Positions 1 to 6,293 of a DNA stretch of 7,834 bases are shown in pieces. The notes beneath the pieces were generated by a model, which was not told the DNA's origin, did no database searches, and saw only the letters and a list, made by a program, of their open reading frames with translations. Made by a program: the position numbers and the translations under genes. How positions within the stretch are numbered: the stretch's first letter is position 1; the number at the start of each line of letters is the position of its first letter. The DNA comes from JBBCJT01 sp037190665 (GTDB taxonomy: Bacteria > Pseudomonadota > Alphaproteobacteria > Acetobacterales > Acetobacteraceae), in NCBI GenBank assembly GCA_037190665.1, contig JBBCJT010000242.1, positions 1 through 7,834 on the forward strand. Reading direction: 5' to 3'.

Positions 1-1
1 T

Positions 2-31
2 CCCCGCGTTGTCGCCAACGCTGCCACGTGA
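2..31 (+). CDS. possible 3' tail of an upstream gene (partial)
   Basis: The frame from base 2 reads PRVVANAAT and stops at TGA 29-31. Its codons mostly end in G or C, like the real genes here, and the peptide looks like an ordinary protein C-terminus. Only nine codons are visible, so no family can be named. The other two forward frames are also open across this edge (one to 99, one to 158), so the choice rests on codon style alone and is weak. Confidence 0.25.
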   Translation, partial: PRVVANAAT

Positions 32-80
32 TACGCCGCCCGATCAATGCACCACGACGGCCGGAACGGCCGCGCAACCG

Positions 81-88
81 GGGAGGAA
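81..88 (+). promoter_or_regulatory. ribosome binding site for the leader ORF
   Basis: GGGAGGAA lies 7 bases upstream of ATG 96-98. It is the best Shine-Dalgarno sequence in the first 150 bases. No ATG, GTG or TTG in the RraA-like frame lies at a usable distance from it, so it appears to serve the ATG at 96 rather than the RraA-like gene directly. Confidence 0.45.
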
Positions 89-95
89 CCGGCGC

Positions 96-158
96 ATGAT
101 GCAACGTCGTCTTCCGATGCGGCACGCGCGGCGCGGCAGAACCACGGACAGCGCATGA
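96..158 (+). CDS. candidate short leader peptide, translationally coupled to the RraA-like gene
   Basis: A 20-codon ORF encodes MMQRRLPMRHARRGRTTDSA. It is rich in arginine (7 of 20 residues) and has no recognisable domain. It begins 7 bases after a strong GGGAGGAA. Its TGA (156-158) overlaps the ATG (155-157) of the RraA-like gene in the ATGA arrangement typical of coupled translation. The RraA-like start has no good ribosome binding site of its own, which makes coupling attractive. Against this, codon use in the ORF is not strongly gene-like. The same frame is also open back to the window edge, so it could be the end of a longer upstream gene instead. I infer a leader peptide and know of no described homologue. 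Confidence 0.35.
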   Translation: MMQRRLPMRHARRGRTTDSA

Positions 159-865
159 ACGAGCAGACCCGCCGGAAACTCGCCACCATCTCCACCGCGA
201 CGCTGACCACCGTGCTGTTCAAGCGCGGCTTCCGCAACGTGTTCCTGCAGGGGCCGCGGCCGCTGAACCCGGAGGCGCCGCGCATGGTGGGCCCCGCCTA
301 CACGCTGCGCACCATCCCGGCGCGCGAGGACCTCGACATGCTGGAGGCGTTCAAGGACCCGTCGCACCCGCAGCGCAAGGGCGTGGAGGAATGCCCCGAA
401 GGCGCGGTGTTCGTGATCGACAGCCGCGGCGATGCGAACGCGGCGAGTGCGGGCGGCATCCTGGTCACGCGGCTGATGCGCCGCGGCGTGGCGGGCGTGG
501 TCACCGATGGCGGCTTCCGCGACAGCCCGGAGATCGCGCTTCTGCCCTATCCCGCCTATCACGTGCGCCCGTCCGCGCCGACCAACCTGATCCGCCACCA
601 CTGCGTCGACCTGAACCTGCCGATCGCCTGCGGTGGCGTCGGCATCTTCCCCGGTGACATCATGGTGGGCGATGGCGAGGGCGTGGTCTGCATCCCGGCC
701 CATCTGGCCGACGAGATCGCGGCCGAGGGCTTCGAGCAGACCGCGTACGAGGATTTCGTGCAGGAGCGCGTGGACGGCGGTGCGTCGCTGCGCGGGCTGT
801 ATCCGATGACGGACGAGTCCAACCGCCCGCTGTTCGAGGCGTGGCGCAAGAAGAACGGCCGCTGA
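155..865 (+). CDS. RraA-family protein, probable HMG aldolase / oxaloacetate decarboxylase type
   Basis: A 236-residue member of the RraA / HMG-CHA aldolase family. Proteins of this length are often labelled ribonuclease activity regulator RraA. The catalytic signature G-X20-R-D-X2-E is intact as G101, R122-D123 and E126 (GGFRDSPE). In characterised family members this motif binds a divalent metal and pyruvate enolate, giving retro-aldol cleavage of 4-hydroxy-4-methyl-2-oxoglutarate-type acids and decarboxylation of oxaloacetate. E. coli RraA, an RNase E inhibitor, lacks the complete motif. A cytosolic enzyme is therefore more likely than an RNase regulator; the true substrate is unknown. I chose ATG 155 because STATLTTVLFKRG is the usual family N-terminus. 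ATG 47 would add 36 low-complexity residues with no ribosome binding site. The start overlaps the TGA of the short leader ORF. Confidence 0.85.
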   Translation: MNEQTRRKLATISTATLTTVLFKRGFRNVFLQGPRPLNPEAPRMVGPAYTLRTIPAREDLDMLEAFKDPSHPQRKGVEECPEGAVFVIDSRGDANAASAGGILVTRLMRRGVAGVVTDGGFRDSPEIALLPYPAYHVRPSAPTNLIRHHCVDLNLPIACGGVGIFPGDIMVGDGEGVVCIPAHLADEIAAEGFEQTAYEDFVQERVDGGASLRGLYPMTDESNRPLFEAWRKKNGR

Positions 866-965
866 AGCGGCTTCCGTCCGGCCGGGCCGTGCCGATGGAG
901 GGCCGGAACATCCCCTGATACCCGCTTCGCCCGCGCCCCGGCCTTCTCCGAGGGCAATGGGGAAA

Positions 966-1011
966 GGAGAAATCTCCCTCTCCCGCTCGCGGGAGAGGGC
1001 CGGGGTGAGGG
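966..1011. repeat. REP-like intergenic palindrome
   Basis: CCCTCTCCCGC (976-986) and GCGGGAGAGGG (989-999) form a perfect 11-bp inverted repeat around TC. CCGGGGTGAGGG follows directly, and a small GGAGA/TCTCC repeat (966-970, 973-977) overlaps the left side. This CCCTCTCCCGC...GCGGGAGAGGG-CCGGGGTGAGGG pattern is familiar to me as a multicopy extragenic palindrome in many GC-rich proteobacterial genomes. Lying 110 bases after the RraA-like stop, it could end transcription or protect the mRNA, but no T-run follows. Copy number cannot be judged from one window. Confidence 0.6.
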
Positions 1012-1062
1012 CCGTGGCCCGCAGCGTTCCCTACGAGACCTTTCCACCGTCCTTCCGCGCAT

Positions 1063-1092
1063 TTGTCCTGCATCAATGTCCTTCGATATCTT
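1063..1092 (+). promoter_or_regulatory. candidate sigma-70-type promoter of the autotransporter gene
   Basis: TTGTCC (1063-1068) and TATCTT (1087-1092) are separated by 18 bases and each match the consensus at four of six positions. They lie in the only AT-richer patch of the 866-1282 gap. TTCGAT occurs twice nine bases apart (1082-1087 and 1091-1096), overlapping the -10 box, and TATC/GATA (1087-1090, 1101-1104) form a loose inverted repeat. Either could be a regulator site. Both are weak by eye. Transcription from here would give a leader of about 180 bases before ATG 1283. Confidence 0.3.
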
Positions 1093-1282
1093 CGATCGTA
1101 GATAACGGCCGCTGACGCCGGAACCGGAGGAACCACTCACAGATTTGGCTGGAGGTCGACGCGACATTGAGGCTCGCGGGCGCCGATCTCGTACAGCAGG
1201 TGCGGTCTCACCGGGGCGGCGGAATTTTCAGGACTTTCATTCGAATGGGCACGCGGGCCTGTATCGGAGGCTCGATATCAGC

Positions 1283-4021
1283 ATGGATAAGTCATTCTTC
1301 CGCCGCCCTGCCGTCCTGACGGCGGGGCGCGCGGATACAGGCATTCGCAAAGGCCTGCCGGGACCGGATGCCGGATCCGCCGGGCGCACGAGGAAATGTC
1401 TGCTGATGTGCACGACGGCGCTGATGCTGGGGGCGGGCGCACCGTCGGTCCGGGCGCAGGCGACGATCGATGGCGGACAGACGGTCACCGTTCCCGGCAG
1501 CCAGTCGAGCCCATGGGCCGTGGGCGGCACGCTTCTTGTCGGCAACACCGGGCAGGGCACGCTGACGATCGGCGCCGGAGGCGTGGTCACGCATACCATC
1601 GCGAGGGTGGCGAATGGCGCCGGTTCCATCGGCCTCGTGACCGTGGACGGGGCCGGTGCGGCCTGGACCGGCACCTCCGGACGGTTCATCGGCCAGGGCG
1701 GCGACGGCACGATGAACATCCTGAACGGCGGAATGGTCACGAACACCATGGGGTGGGTGGGATATTCCGCCGCTGCCGTCGGCGCTGCGACAGTCAGTGG
1801 TCACGGCTCGGTCTGGACCAACAGCCTGAACCTCTTTGTCGGCATGTTCGGTCGCGGCACGCTGACGATCGAGCAGGGCGGCACGGTCAACAGCGGCGGG
1901 GGGACTCTGGGCGACAGCTCCGGCGGCACCGGCGTCGTGATCGTGCGCGATGGAGGTTCCTGGTGGAACAACACCGGCGCCCTCACCCTCGGCCGCAACG
2001 GCCTCTCGGGCGAGATGCTCGTCGAGAACGGGGGCATGGTCACGAACAAGGCGGGCACGCTCGGGGAATCCGCCAGCGCCACGGGCCGGGTCACTGTGCA
2101 GGGCGCTGGCTCGGAGTGGGTCAACGACGGCGCCCTGAGGATCGGCGGCGACGGAACGGGTGTCCTGACCATCGCCGATGGTGGCCTCGTCGTGGCGACG
2201 GACGTCACGATCGCTAACTGGAACGGTTCTTCCGGCACGCTGAATATCGGTGCGGGCGCGAGCGAAGCCGCCGCCGCGCCCGGCGTCCTGGCCACGCTGG
2301 GCGTCGCCTTCGGCCGGGGCGACGGGCGCATCGTCTTCAACCATACGCATAACGCGTACGACTTCTCGATCCCGGTGAGCGGTCTCGGTACCGTGCAGAC
2401 GCTGGCGGGCACCACGGTGTTCAGCGTCGGCGGCGCGATGAGCTATTCCGGCCAGACGCTGGTCGATGGCGGCGTGCTGAGCGCCGGTGCGGCCGATGCA
2501 TTCAGCCCCGCCTCGGAGCATGTGGTCGGGCTCGCCGGCACGCTCGATCTGGCCGGCCACGCGCAGACCGTCGCCGGGCTGGTCAATGCCGGGCTGGTGC
2601 GGCTGAACGGAGCCTCCCCCGGCAACACGCTGACAGTGACCGGCAACTATGTCGGCAACGGCGGCACCATCGTGCTGAACACGGTGCTGGGTGGTGACAG
2701 CTCCCTCTCGGATCGCGTCGTCATTGACGGCGGTACCGCCTCGGGCAGCAGTCTGCTCGCCATCGTGAATGCCGGGGGACCCGGCGATCAGACCACCGCC
2801 AACGGCATCCTGGTCGTGCAGGCCGCCAACGGCGGCACCACCGCGCCGGGTACGTTTGCTCTCTCCGGCCGCGTGGCGGCAGGCGCTTACGATTACCATC
2901 TGTTCCGCGGGGGGCTGACCAACGATGTCGCCGAGAACTGGTACCTGCGCTCGACGCTGATCCCGGAACCGCCACAGCCTCCACCTCCCGAGCCGCCGGT
3001 TCCTCCGGGGCCGCCGGTCCCGCACGCTCCGCCTCCCGAGGCGATCCCGCTGTACCGTCCGGAGGTCGCGCTGTACGTGCCGGTGCCTGCGGTGGCGCGG
3101 CAGATGGGCCTTGCGATGCTGGGCACGCTGCACGAGCGCGTCGGCGAGGAGGAGAACATCCGCGACCTCGCCTCCTCCGGCTACTTCGCCAACGGGGCCT
3201 GGGTGCGCGCCTTCGGCCAGCGCATGTCCTCCCGCTGGGAAGGCACGGTCGACGCCCGCAGCGACGATGCCAACCTGGTCGGCATGCAGGCGGGCCTCGA
3301 CCTGTTCCGCCGCCAGTCGGAGGACGGCCACCGCGACCATGCCGGGCTGTACCTGGCCTACAGCGACTACACCGGCCGCATCTCCGGCTTCTCCGAGGGG
3401 GACCACGGTGCCCGCGTCGGCCGGCTGGAGCTCGATGGCCCGGCGCTGGGCGTCTACTGGACCCATTTCGGTCCGGCCGGGTGGTATGTGGACGCCATCG
3501 CCCAGGTGAGCTGGTTCGACGCGAAGGCGATCTCGCTGTACGGGCCGCGGCTGTCCACCAGCGGCACCGGCTTCGTCGCTTCGCTGGAGGCGGGTTATCC
3601 GATCAGGCTGGCGGGCGGCTGGCAGATCGAACCGCAGGCGCAGGTGATCTACCAGAGCGTGTCGGTGGACGATGCGCAGGACGACTACTCGGCGGTGTCG
3701 TGGGACGGCGGCGATGCGGTGACGGGCCGGGTGGGGGCGCGGCTGCAGTACACCGGACGGGACGGAACGACGCTGTGGCAGCCCTACGGCAAGGTAAATC
3801 TGTGGCACGGGTTCTCGGGCACCGACCGGGCACGGTTCGACGATGACGGGGTCGACAGCCGCTTCGGCGGCACGGCGGTCGAGGTCGGCGGCGGTGTGAC
3901 GGCGAAGATCGCGTCGATGACCAGCCTGTACGCGCATGTCGACCAGACGTGGCATCTCGGCGGTGGGCGCGAGCGGACCAACGTCACCCAGGGAGCGGTC
4001 GGCATCAGGGTCAACTGGTAG
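1283..4021 (+). CDS. type V secretion autotransporter with repeat-containing passenger
   Basis: A 912-residue autotransporter that would display its N-terminal part outside the outer membrane. The signal peptide has a long basic n-region, a hydrophobic core from about residue 39 and likely cleavage after A58 or A60 (VRAQA). Residues ~84-315 hold five repeats of about 50 residues (L-x-G...G-T-L-T-I..G-G..V...V-D-G-A-G-S-x-W), matching the T5SS/PEP-CTERM-associated repeat type of beta-helix. Residues ~391-555 resemble the pertactin-like/autochaperone region. A Pro-rich linker (561-587) leads to the beta-barrel (~588-912), which opens with the familiar YRPEVALY...AMLGTLHERVG and ends in VGIRVNW, with a terminal aromatic as the BAM signal. 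No protease or other catalytic motif is visible, so adhesion or biofilm is the likely role. ATG 1283 follows CGGAGG (1265-1270). A TTG at 1145, 12 bases after GGAGGAA (1126-1132), would add 46 unconvincing residues. A terminator-like hairpin follows. Confidence 0.9.
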   Translation: MDKSFFRRPAVLTAGRADTGIRKGLPGPDAGSAGRTRKCLLMCTTALMLGAGAPSVRAQATIDGGQTVTVPGSQSSPWAVGGTLLVGNTGQGTLTIGAGGVVTHTIARVANGAGSIGLVTVDGAGAAWTGTSGRFIGQGGDGTMNILNGGMVTNTMGWVGYSAAAVGAATVSGHGSVWTNSLNLFVGMFGRGTLTIEQGGTVNSGGGTLGDSSGGTGVVIVRDGGSWWNNTGALTLGRNGLSGEMLVENGGMVTNKAGTLGESASATGRVTVQGAGSEWVNDGALRIGGDGTGVLTIADGGLVVATDVTIANWNGSSGTLNIGAGASEAAAAPGVLATLGVAFGRGDGRIVFNHTHNAYDFSIPVSGLGTVQTLAGTTVFSVGGAMSYSGQTLVDGGVLSAGAADAFSPASEHVVGLAGTLDLAGHAQTVAGLVNAGLVRLNGASPGNTLTVTGNYVGNGGTIVLNTVLGGDSSLSDRVVIDGGTASGSSLLAIVNAGGPGDQTTANGILVVQAANGGTTAPGTFALSGRVAAGAYDYHLFRGGLTNDVAENWYLRSTLIPEPPQPPPPEPPVPPGPPVPHAPPPEAIPLYRPEVALYVPVPAVARQMGLAMLGTLHERVGEEENIRDLASSGYFANGAWVRAFGQRMSSRWEGTVDARSDDANLVGMQAGLDLFRRQSEDGHRDHAGLYLAYSDYTGRISGFSEGDHGARVGRLELDGPALGVYWTHFGPAGWYVDAIAQVSWFDAKAISLYGPRLSTSGTGFVASLEAGYPIRLAGGWQIEPQAQVIYQSVSVDDAQDDYSAVSWDGGDAVTGRVGARLQYTGRDGTTLWQPYGKVNLWHGFSGTDRARFDDDGVDSRFGGTAVEVGGGVTAKIASMTSLYAHVDQTWHLGGGRERTNVTQGAVGIRVNW
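1532..2216 (+). repeat. tandem ~50-residue passenger repeats (four full, one partial)
   Basis: Units aligned on the x-[VIL]-G residues begin at 1532, 1685, 1835, 1985 and 2138, so the periods are 153, 150, 150 and 153 bases. The fifth is cut short near 2216. Each carries a G-x-G-T-L-T-I..G-G strand pair and a V-T-V..G.G-S-x-W strand pair. The DNA also keeps a two-unit period: GGCACGCTGACGATCG occurs at 1556-1571 and 1856-1871 (units 1 and 3), and ATGGTCACGAACA at 1733-1745 and 2036-2048 (units 2 and 4). This indicates expansion by duplication of a two-unit block. Confidence 0.8.
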
Positions 4022-4032
4022 CAAGGCAACAG

Positions 4033-4063
4033 GCCATCCGGCGCGGCAACCGCGCCGGATGGC
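4033..4063 (+). terminator. terminator-like hairpin after the autotransporter gene
   Basis: GCCATCCGGCGCGG (4033-4046) and CCGCGCCGGATGGC (4050-4063) form a perfect 14-bp stem with a CAA loop. It starts 12 bases after the autotransporter stop codon. The stem is very GC-rich and the loop is tight, as in intrinsic terminators, but no T-run follows (GAACCTGCC). It may need Rho or act mainly to protect the mRNA 3' end. Confidence 0.65.
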
Positions 4064-4262
4064 GAACCTGCCAGCGCCGGTGCTCGCGAAGCTGAACGCC
4101 GATTGCGTCGCCGCCCTGCGGCGGGCCGATGTGATCGAGAAGCATCGCGTGCTGGGGGCCGAGGTCACGCCCGGCTCGGCGGACGAGGCGCGCCAGCTCG
4201 TGGAACGCGAGATGCGCAAGTGGGGCGACGCGGCGCGGCAGGCGGGGATCCAGCCGCAATAG
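4059..4262 (+). pseudogene. C-terminal remnant of a TctC/Bug-family solute-binding protein
   Basis: This frame encodes 67 residues ending in WGDAARQAGIQPQ. The pattern L-P-A-P-V-L-A-K-L-N-A-D...A-L-R...V..K...L-G-A-E-V-T-P-G-S...E-R-E-M-R-K-W-G..A..A-G-I matches the extreme C-terminus of Bug/TctC periplasmic receptors of tripartite tricarboxylate transporters. Those proteins are normally about 320 residues with a signal peptide; both the signal and some 250 residues are absent here. Homology begins at about 4062, and the bases before it belong to the hairpin and the end of the autotransporter. The only ATG (4059) lies inside the right arm of that hairpin and has no ribosome binding site, so translation is doubtful. 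I read it as the stump of a gene truncated when neighbouring DNA was exchanged. Confidence 0.75.
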
Positions 4263-4267
4263 ATGTC

Positions 4268-4297
4268 GTGACGATGGCGGCACGGATCGCCTAGGCT
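4268..4297 (+). promoter_or_regulatory. weak candidate promoter before the DUF4157 gene
   Basis: GTGACG (4268-4273) and TAGGCT (4292-4297) lie 18 bases apart, just after the Bug remnant and before GGGAG (4311-4315). The matches to the -35 and -10 consensus are poor (four and three of six). The argument for a promoter is mostly positional: a strong hairpin separates this gene from the autotransporter upstream. Confidence 0.2.
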
Positions 4298-4310
4298 GCC
4301 GGCACGCTGC

Positions 4311-4315
4311 GGGAG
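4311..4315 (+). promoter_or_regulatory. ribosome binding site of the DUF4157 gene
   Basis: GGGAG is placed 7 bases before ATG 4323. It supports this start, which in turn keeps the conserved IRIGPADDAMEREADRV motif close to the N-terminus, where DUF4157 proteins normally have it. Confidence 0.6.
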
Positions 4316-4322
4316 CACCCCC

Positions 4323-6293
4323 ATGCACGCCCGTGCCGCCGCCGATCATGCGCCGGGCCGCCCGATCCGTATCGGGCCGGCCGACGACGCCATGGAGCGC
4401 GAGGCGGATCGCGTCGCCGGGATGCTGACCGCCGGCCCCACGCCCAAGCCCGCCGGCTGCGCCTGCGACGATGGCGGCGGACCGTGCCCGGCCTGTGCCG
4501 CGCGGGCGCGGGAGGAGATGTTGCGACGCAGCCCGCTCGGTCCCGCGCCTTCCCGCGCGCCATCCGGCTTCGCGCCGCCCGCGCCGGGGGCGGGACGCCC
4601 GCTGCCCGCTTCGGTGCGGGCGAAGTTCGAACGCCAGCTCGGCGTCTATCTCTCGCCGTTGCGGCTCCATACCGGACCGCGGGCGGCGTCCGCCGCGGCG
4701 GCGGTCAGCGCGCGGGCCTTCGCGCTCGGCGACGACATCGTCTTCGGCGCACGCGCCCCCGCGCCGGAGACAGCGGAGGGCGAGAGGCTGCTCGCGCACG
4801 AGGTCGCACACACCTTGCAGCCCGGCGCGGGATCCACCGTGCGCCGCGTGCCTGACCTGACGGTGGTGGACACCCCGCCCGGCGCGGCGGCTGATACGTC
4901 CACGCTGTATTTCGACTATGCCAGCACCACGCTGGACGCCGCCGAGCAGGGCAAGATCACCGCCCTCGCCACGCCGTCGAGCCAGGACCTGACGCTGTTC
5001 GGCTATGCCAGCGAGGAAGGATCCGCCGCCGACCGCACCACGACCGCGACCGCCCGCATCGCGGAGGTGAGCCGGCGGCTGCGCAACGCCGGGCACGCCG
5101 CCGCGCGCACGCCATCGGTCGATATCTCGCGCGGCGAGGGCAACATCGACTACCGCTCCATGCGCGCCGTCGCCGTGGTGCCGACACCGAGCGGCGGCGG
5201 GCCCGCGGTCTCCCCGCTCGGCAGCGGCGTGTGCAACCCGGTGGAACCCTGCGGCACGGCGTTCTCCACCGCGCTGCCGGTCGCCATGTCCAAGCTCGTC
5301 ACCGCGATCGCGATGATCGCGGCGAACACGCCGGCCGCCGCCGCGCAGCTCTCCACGCTGTTTCCGGGCACGCCCGCCGCGACGGTGATGACGGGGCTGT
5401 CGGGGCTCGCCGGACAGCTCGGCGTGATGACGGCCAATCATCAGTGCCACAACGCCTGCGACGCCGGCTGCTCGCGCCCCGCCTACATGAGCGGTTCCGG
5501 CGCGACGGCGATGATGACGCTGTGCCCCGGCTTCCTCAACGATCCCTCGATCGACGAACGCGCGCTGCTGCTGCTGCACGAGGGGCTGCACGCGGTGCCC
5601 GGGCTGACGACGGTGGACTTCGCCTATCGCCACAGCCGCTTCATCGACTTCATCCCCGCCGCGCAGGCGGTCACCAACACCGACAGCTACGTGCTGCTGA
5701 TCCTGCGCCTGTCGGGCGGCGGCGGATCGGGCCCGCCGGTCGATCCGGTCGGCAGCCTGCCGGGCCCCGACCAGTTGCCGGCGCAACGGGCGCTCGCGTT
5801 CACGGAGCAGTGGCTGCTGAACGCCGAGTGGGACACGGTGAACCTGTACGAGAAGATCACCACCAATCGCGGCCGCGCGGGCGGCTGGCAGACGGCGGAC
5901 GAGTACTACGCGACGGTGCAGCACGCGATCGCGGGCACGTTCGCCATGACCGATCCGGGCACCACCTCGCCCTTCGCCGCGCCGACGATGGACGATCAGG
6001 TCAAGGCCGCCGGCCTGCACGACCGCTACGAGCGCATGATGCGCGCGATCTGGATGATCCCGGTCACGGTGAACAGCACCGCCGCCGGCCCCGAAGCCTG
6101 GGCGGCCAATCTCGGCCCCGCGGTCACCGTGACGCCGGCCTTCTTCGCCCTCGGCGCGGCGGATCAGGTGCTGCGGCTGATCGAGCTGATGGCCGGCTCG
6201 CTGCCCACGCGCGACGTGCCGTCCTCGCGGCGGCGCGACTACGCGGTCGGCGCGCAGCAGATGTGGCTGAACGCGGGCCGCACGGGCCCCTGA
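4323..6293 (+). CDS. DUF4157 (eCIS core domain) - OmpA-like - M35-like zinc peptidase protein
   Basis: A 656-residue mosaic protein with no signal peptide. Residues 15-35 (IRIGPADDAMEREADRVAGML), the Cys cluster C46/C48/C55/C58 and residues 93-167, from PLPASVR to the HExxH-bearing LLAHEVAHTLQ (H159, E160, H163), form the DUF4157 module found in proteins linked to extracellular contractile injection systems. Residues ~190-287 are OmpA-like (LYFDYAST, GYASEEGS, R245, R278/R281). From ~390 an aspzincin-like domain contains TLCPGF, H419-E420-G-L-H423, D432 and Y435 (TVDFAY), and N452-T-D-S-Y456; these should give a working zinc endopeptidase. Residues ~460-656 are unassigned. GGGAG lies 7 bases before the start. 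An effector or toxin acting outside the producing cell is the best guess, but no injection-system gene adjoins it. The amidase begins 38 bases downstream. Confidence 0.8.
   Translation: MHARAAADHAPGRPIRIGPADDAMEREADRVAGMLTAGPTPKPAGCACDDGGGPCPACAARAREEMLRRSPLGPAPSRAPSGFAPPAPGAGRPLPASVRAKFERQLGVYLSPLRLHTGPRAASAAAAVSARAFALGDDIVFGARAPAPETAEGERLLAHEVAHTLQPGAGSTVRRVPDLTVVDTPPGAAADTSTLYFDYASTTLDAAEQGKITALATPSSQDLTLFGYASEEGSAADRTTTATARIAEVSRRLRNAGHAAARTPSVDISRGEGNIDYRSMRAVAVVPTPSGGGPAVSPLGSGVCNPVEPCGTAFSTALPVAMSKLVTAIAMIAANTPAAAAQLSTLFPGTPAATVMTGLSGLAGQLGVMTANHQCHNACDAGCSRPAYMSGSGATAMMTLCPGFLNDPSIDERALLLLHEGLHAVPGLTTVDFAYRHSRFIDFIPAAQAVTNTDSYVLLILRLSGGGGSGPPVDPVGSLPGPDQLPAQRALAFTEQWLLNAEWDTVNLYEKITTNRGRAGGWQTADEYYATVQHAIAGTFAMTDPGTTSPFAAPTMDDQVKAAGLHDRYERMMRAIWMIPVTVNSTAAGPEAWAANLGPAVTVTPAFFALGAADQVLRLIELMAGSLPTRDVPSSRRRDYAVGAQQMWLNAGRTGP

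Noticed and set aside
47..154. Longer N-terminus of the RraA-like protein from ATG 47
   Set aside because: No ribosome binding site precedes it, and the 36 added residues are unlike the family. ATG 155 gives the usual start.
866..960. Possible terminator from TTCCG...CGGAA pairing after the RraA-like gene
   Set aside because: The pairing is imperfect and there is no T-run, so it is not distinguishable from chance in this GC-rich DNA.
1145..1282. TTG start of the autotransporter giving 46 more residues
   Set aside because: GGAGGAA is 12 bases away, and the added stretch would push an already long n-region of the signal peptide to over 80 residues. It remains possible but less likely than ATG 1283.
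1292..4324. 1010-codon open frame on the minus strand across the autotransporter gene
   Set aside because: It is an Arg/Ala/Gly/His-rich shadow of high-GC coding DNA with no domain. The + strand frame has a full signal peptide, repeats and barrel.
4011..6020. 669-codon open frame on the minus strand across the DUF4157 gene
   Set aside because: Low-complexity Arg-rich translation with no recognisable motif; the + strand frame carries several conserved motifs.
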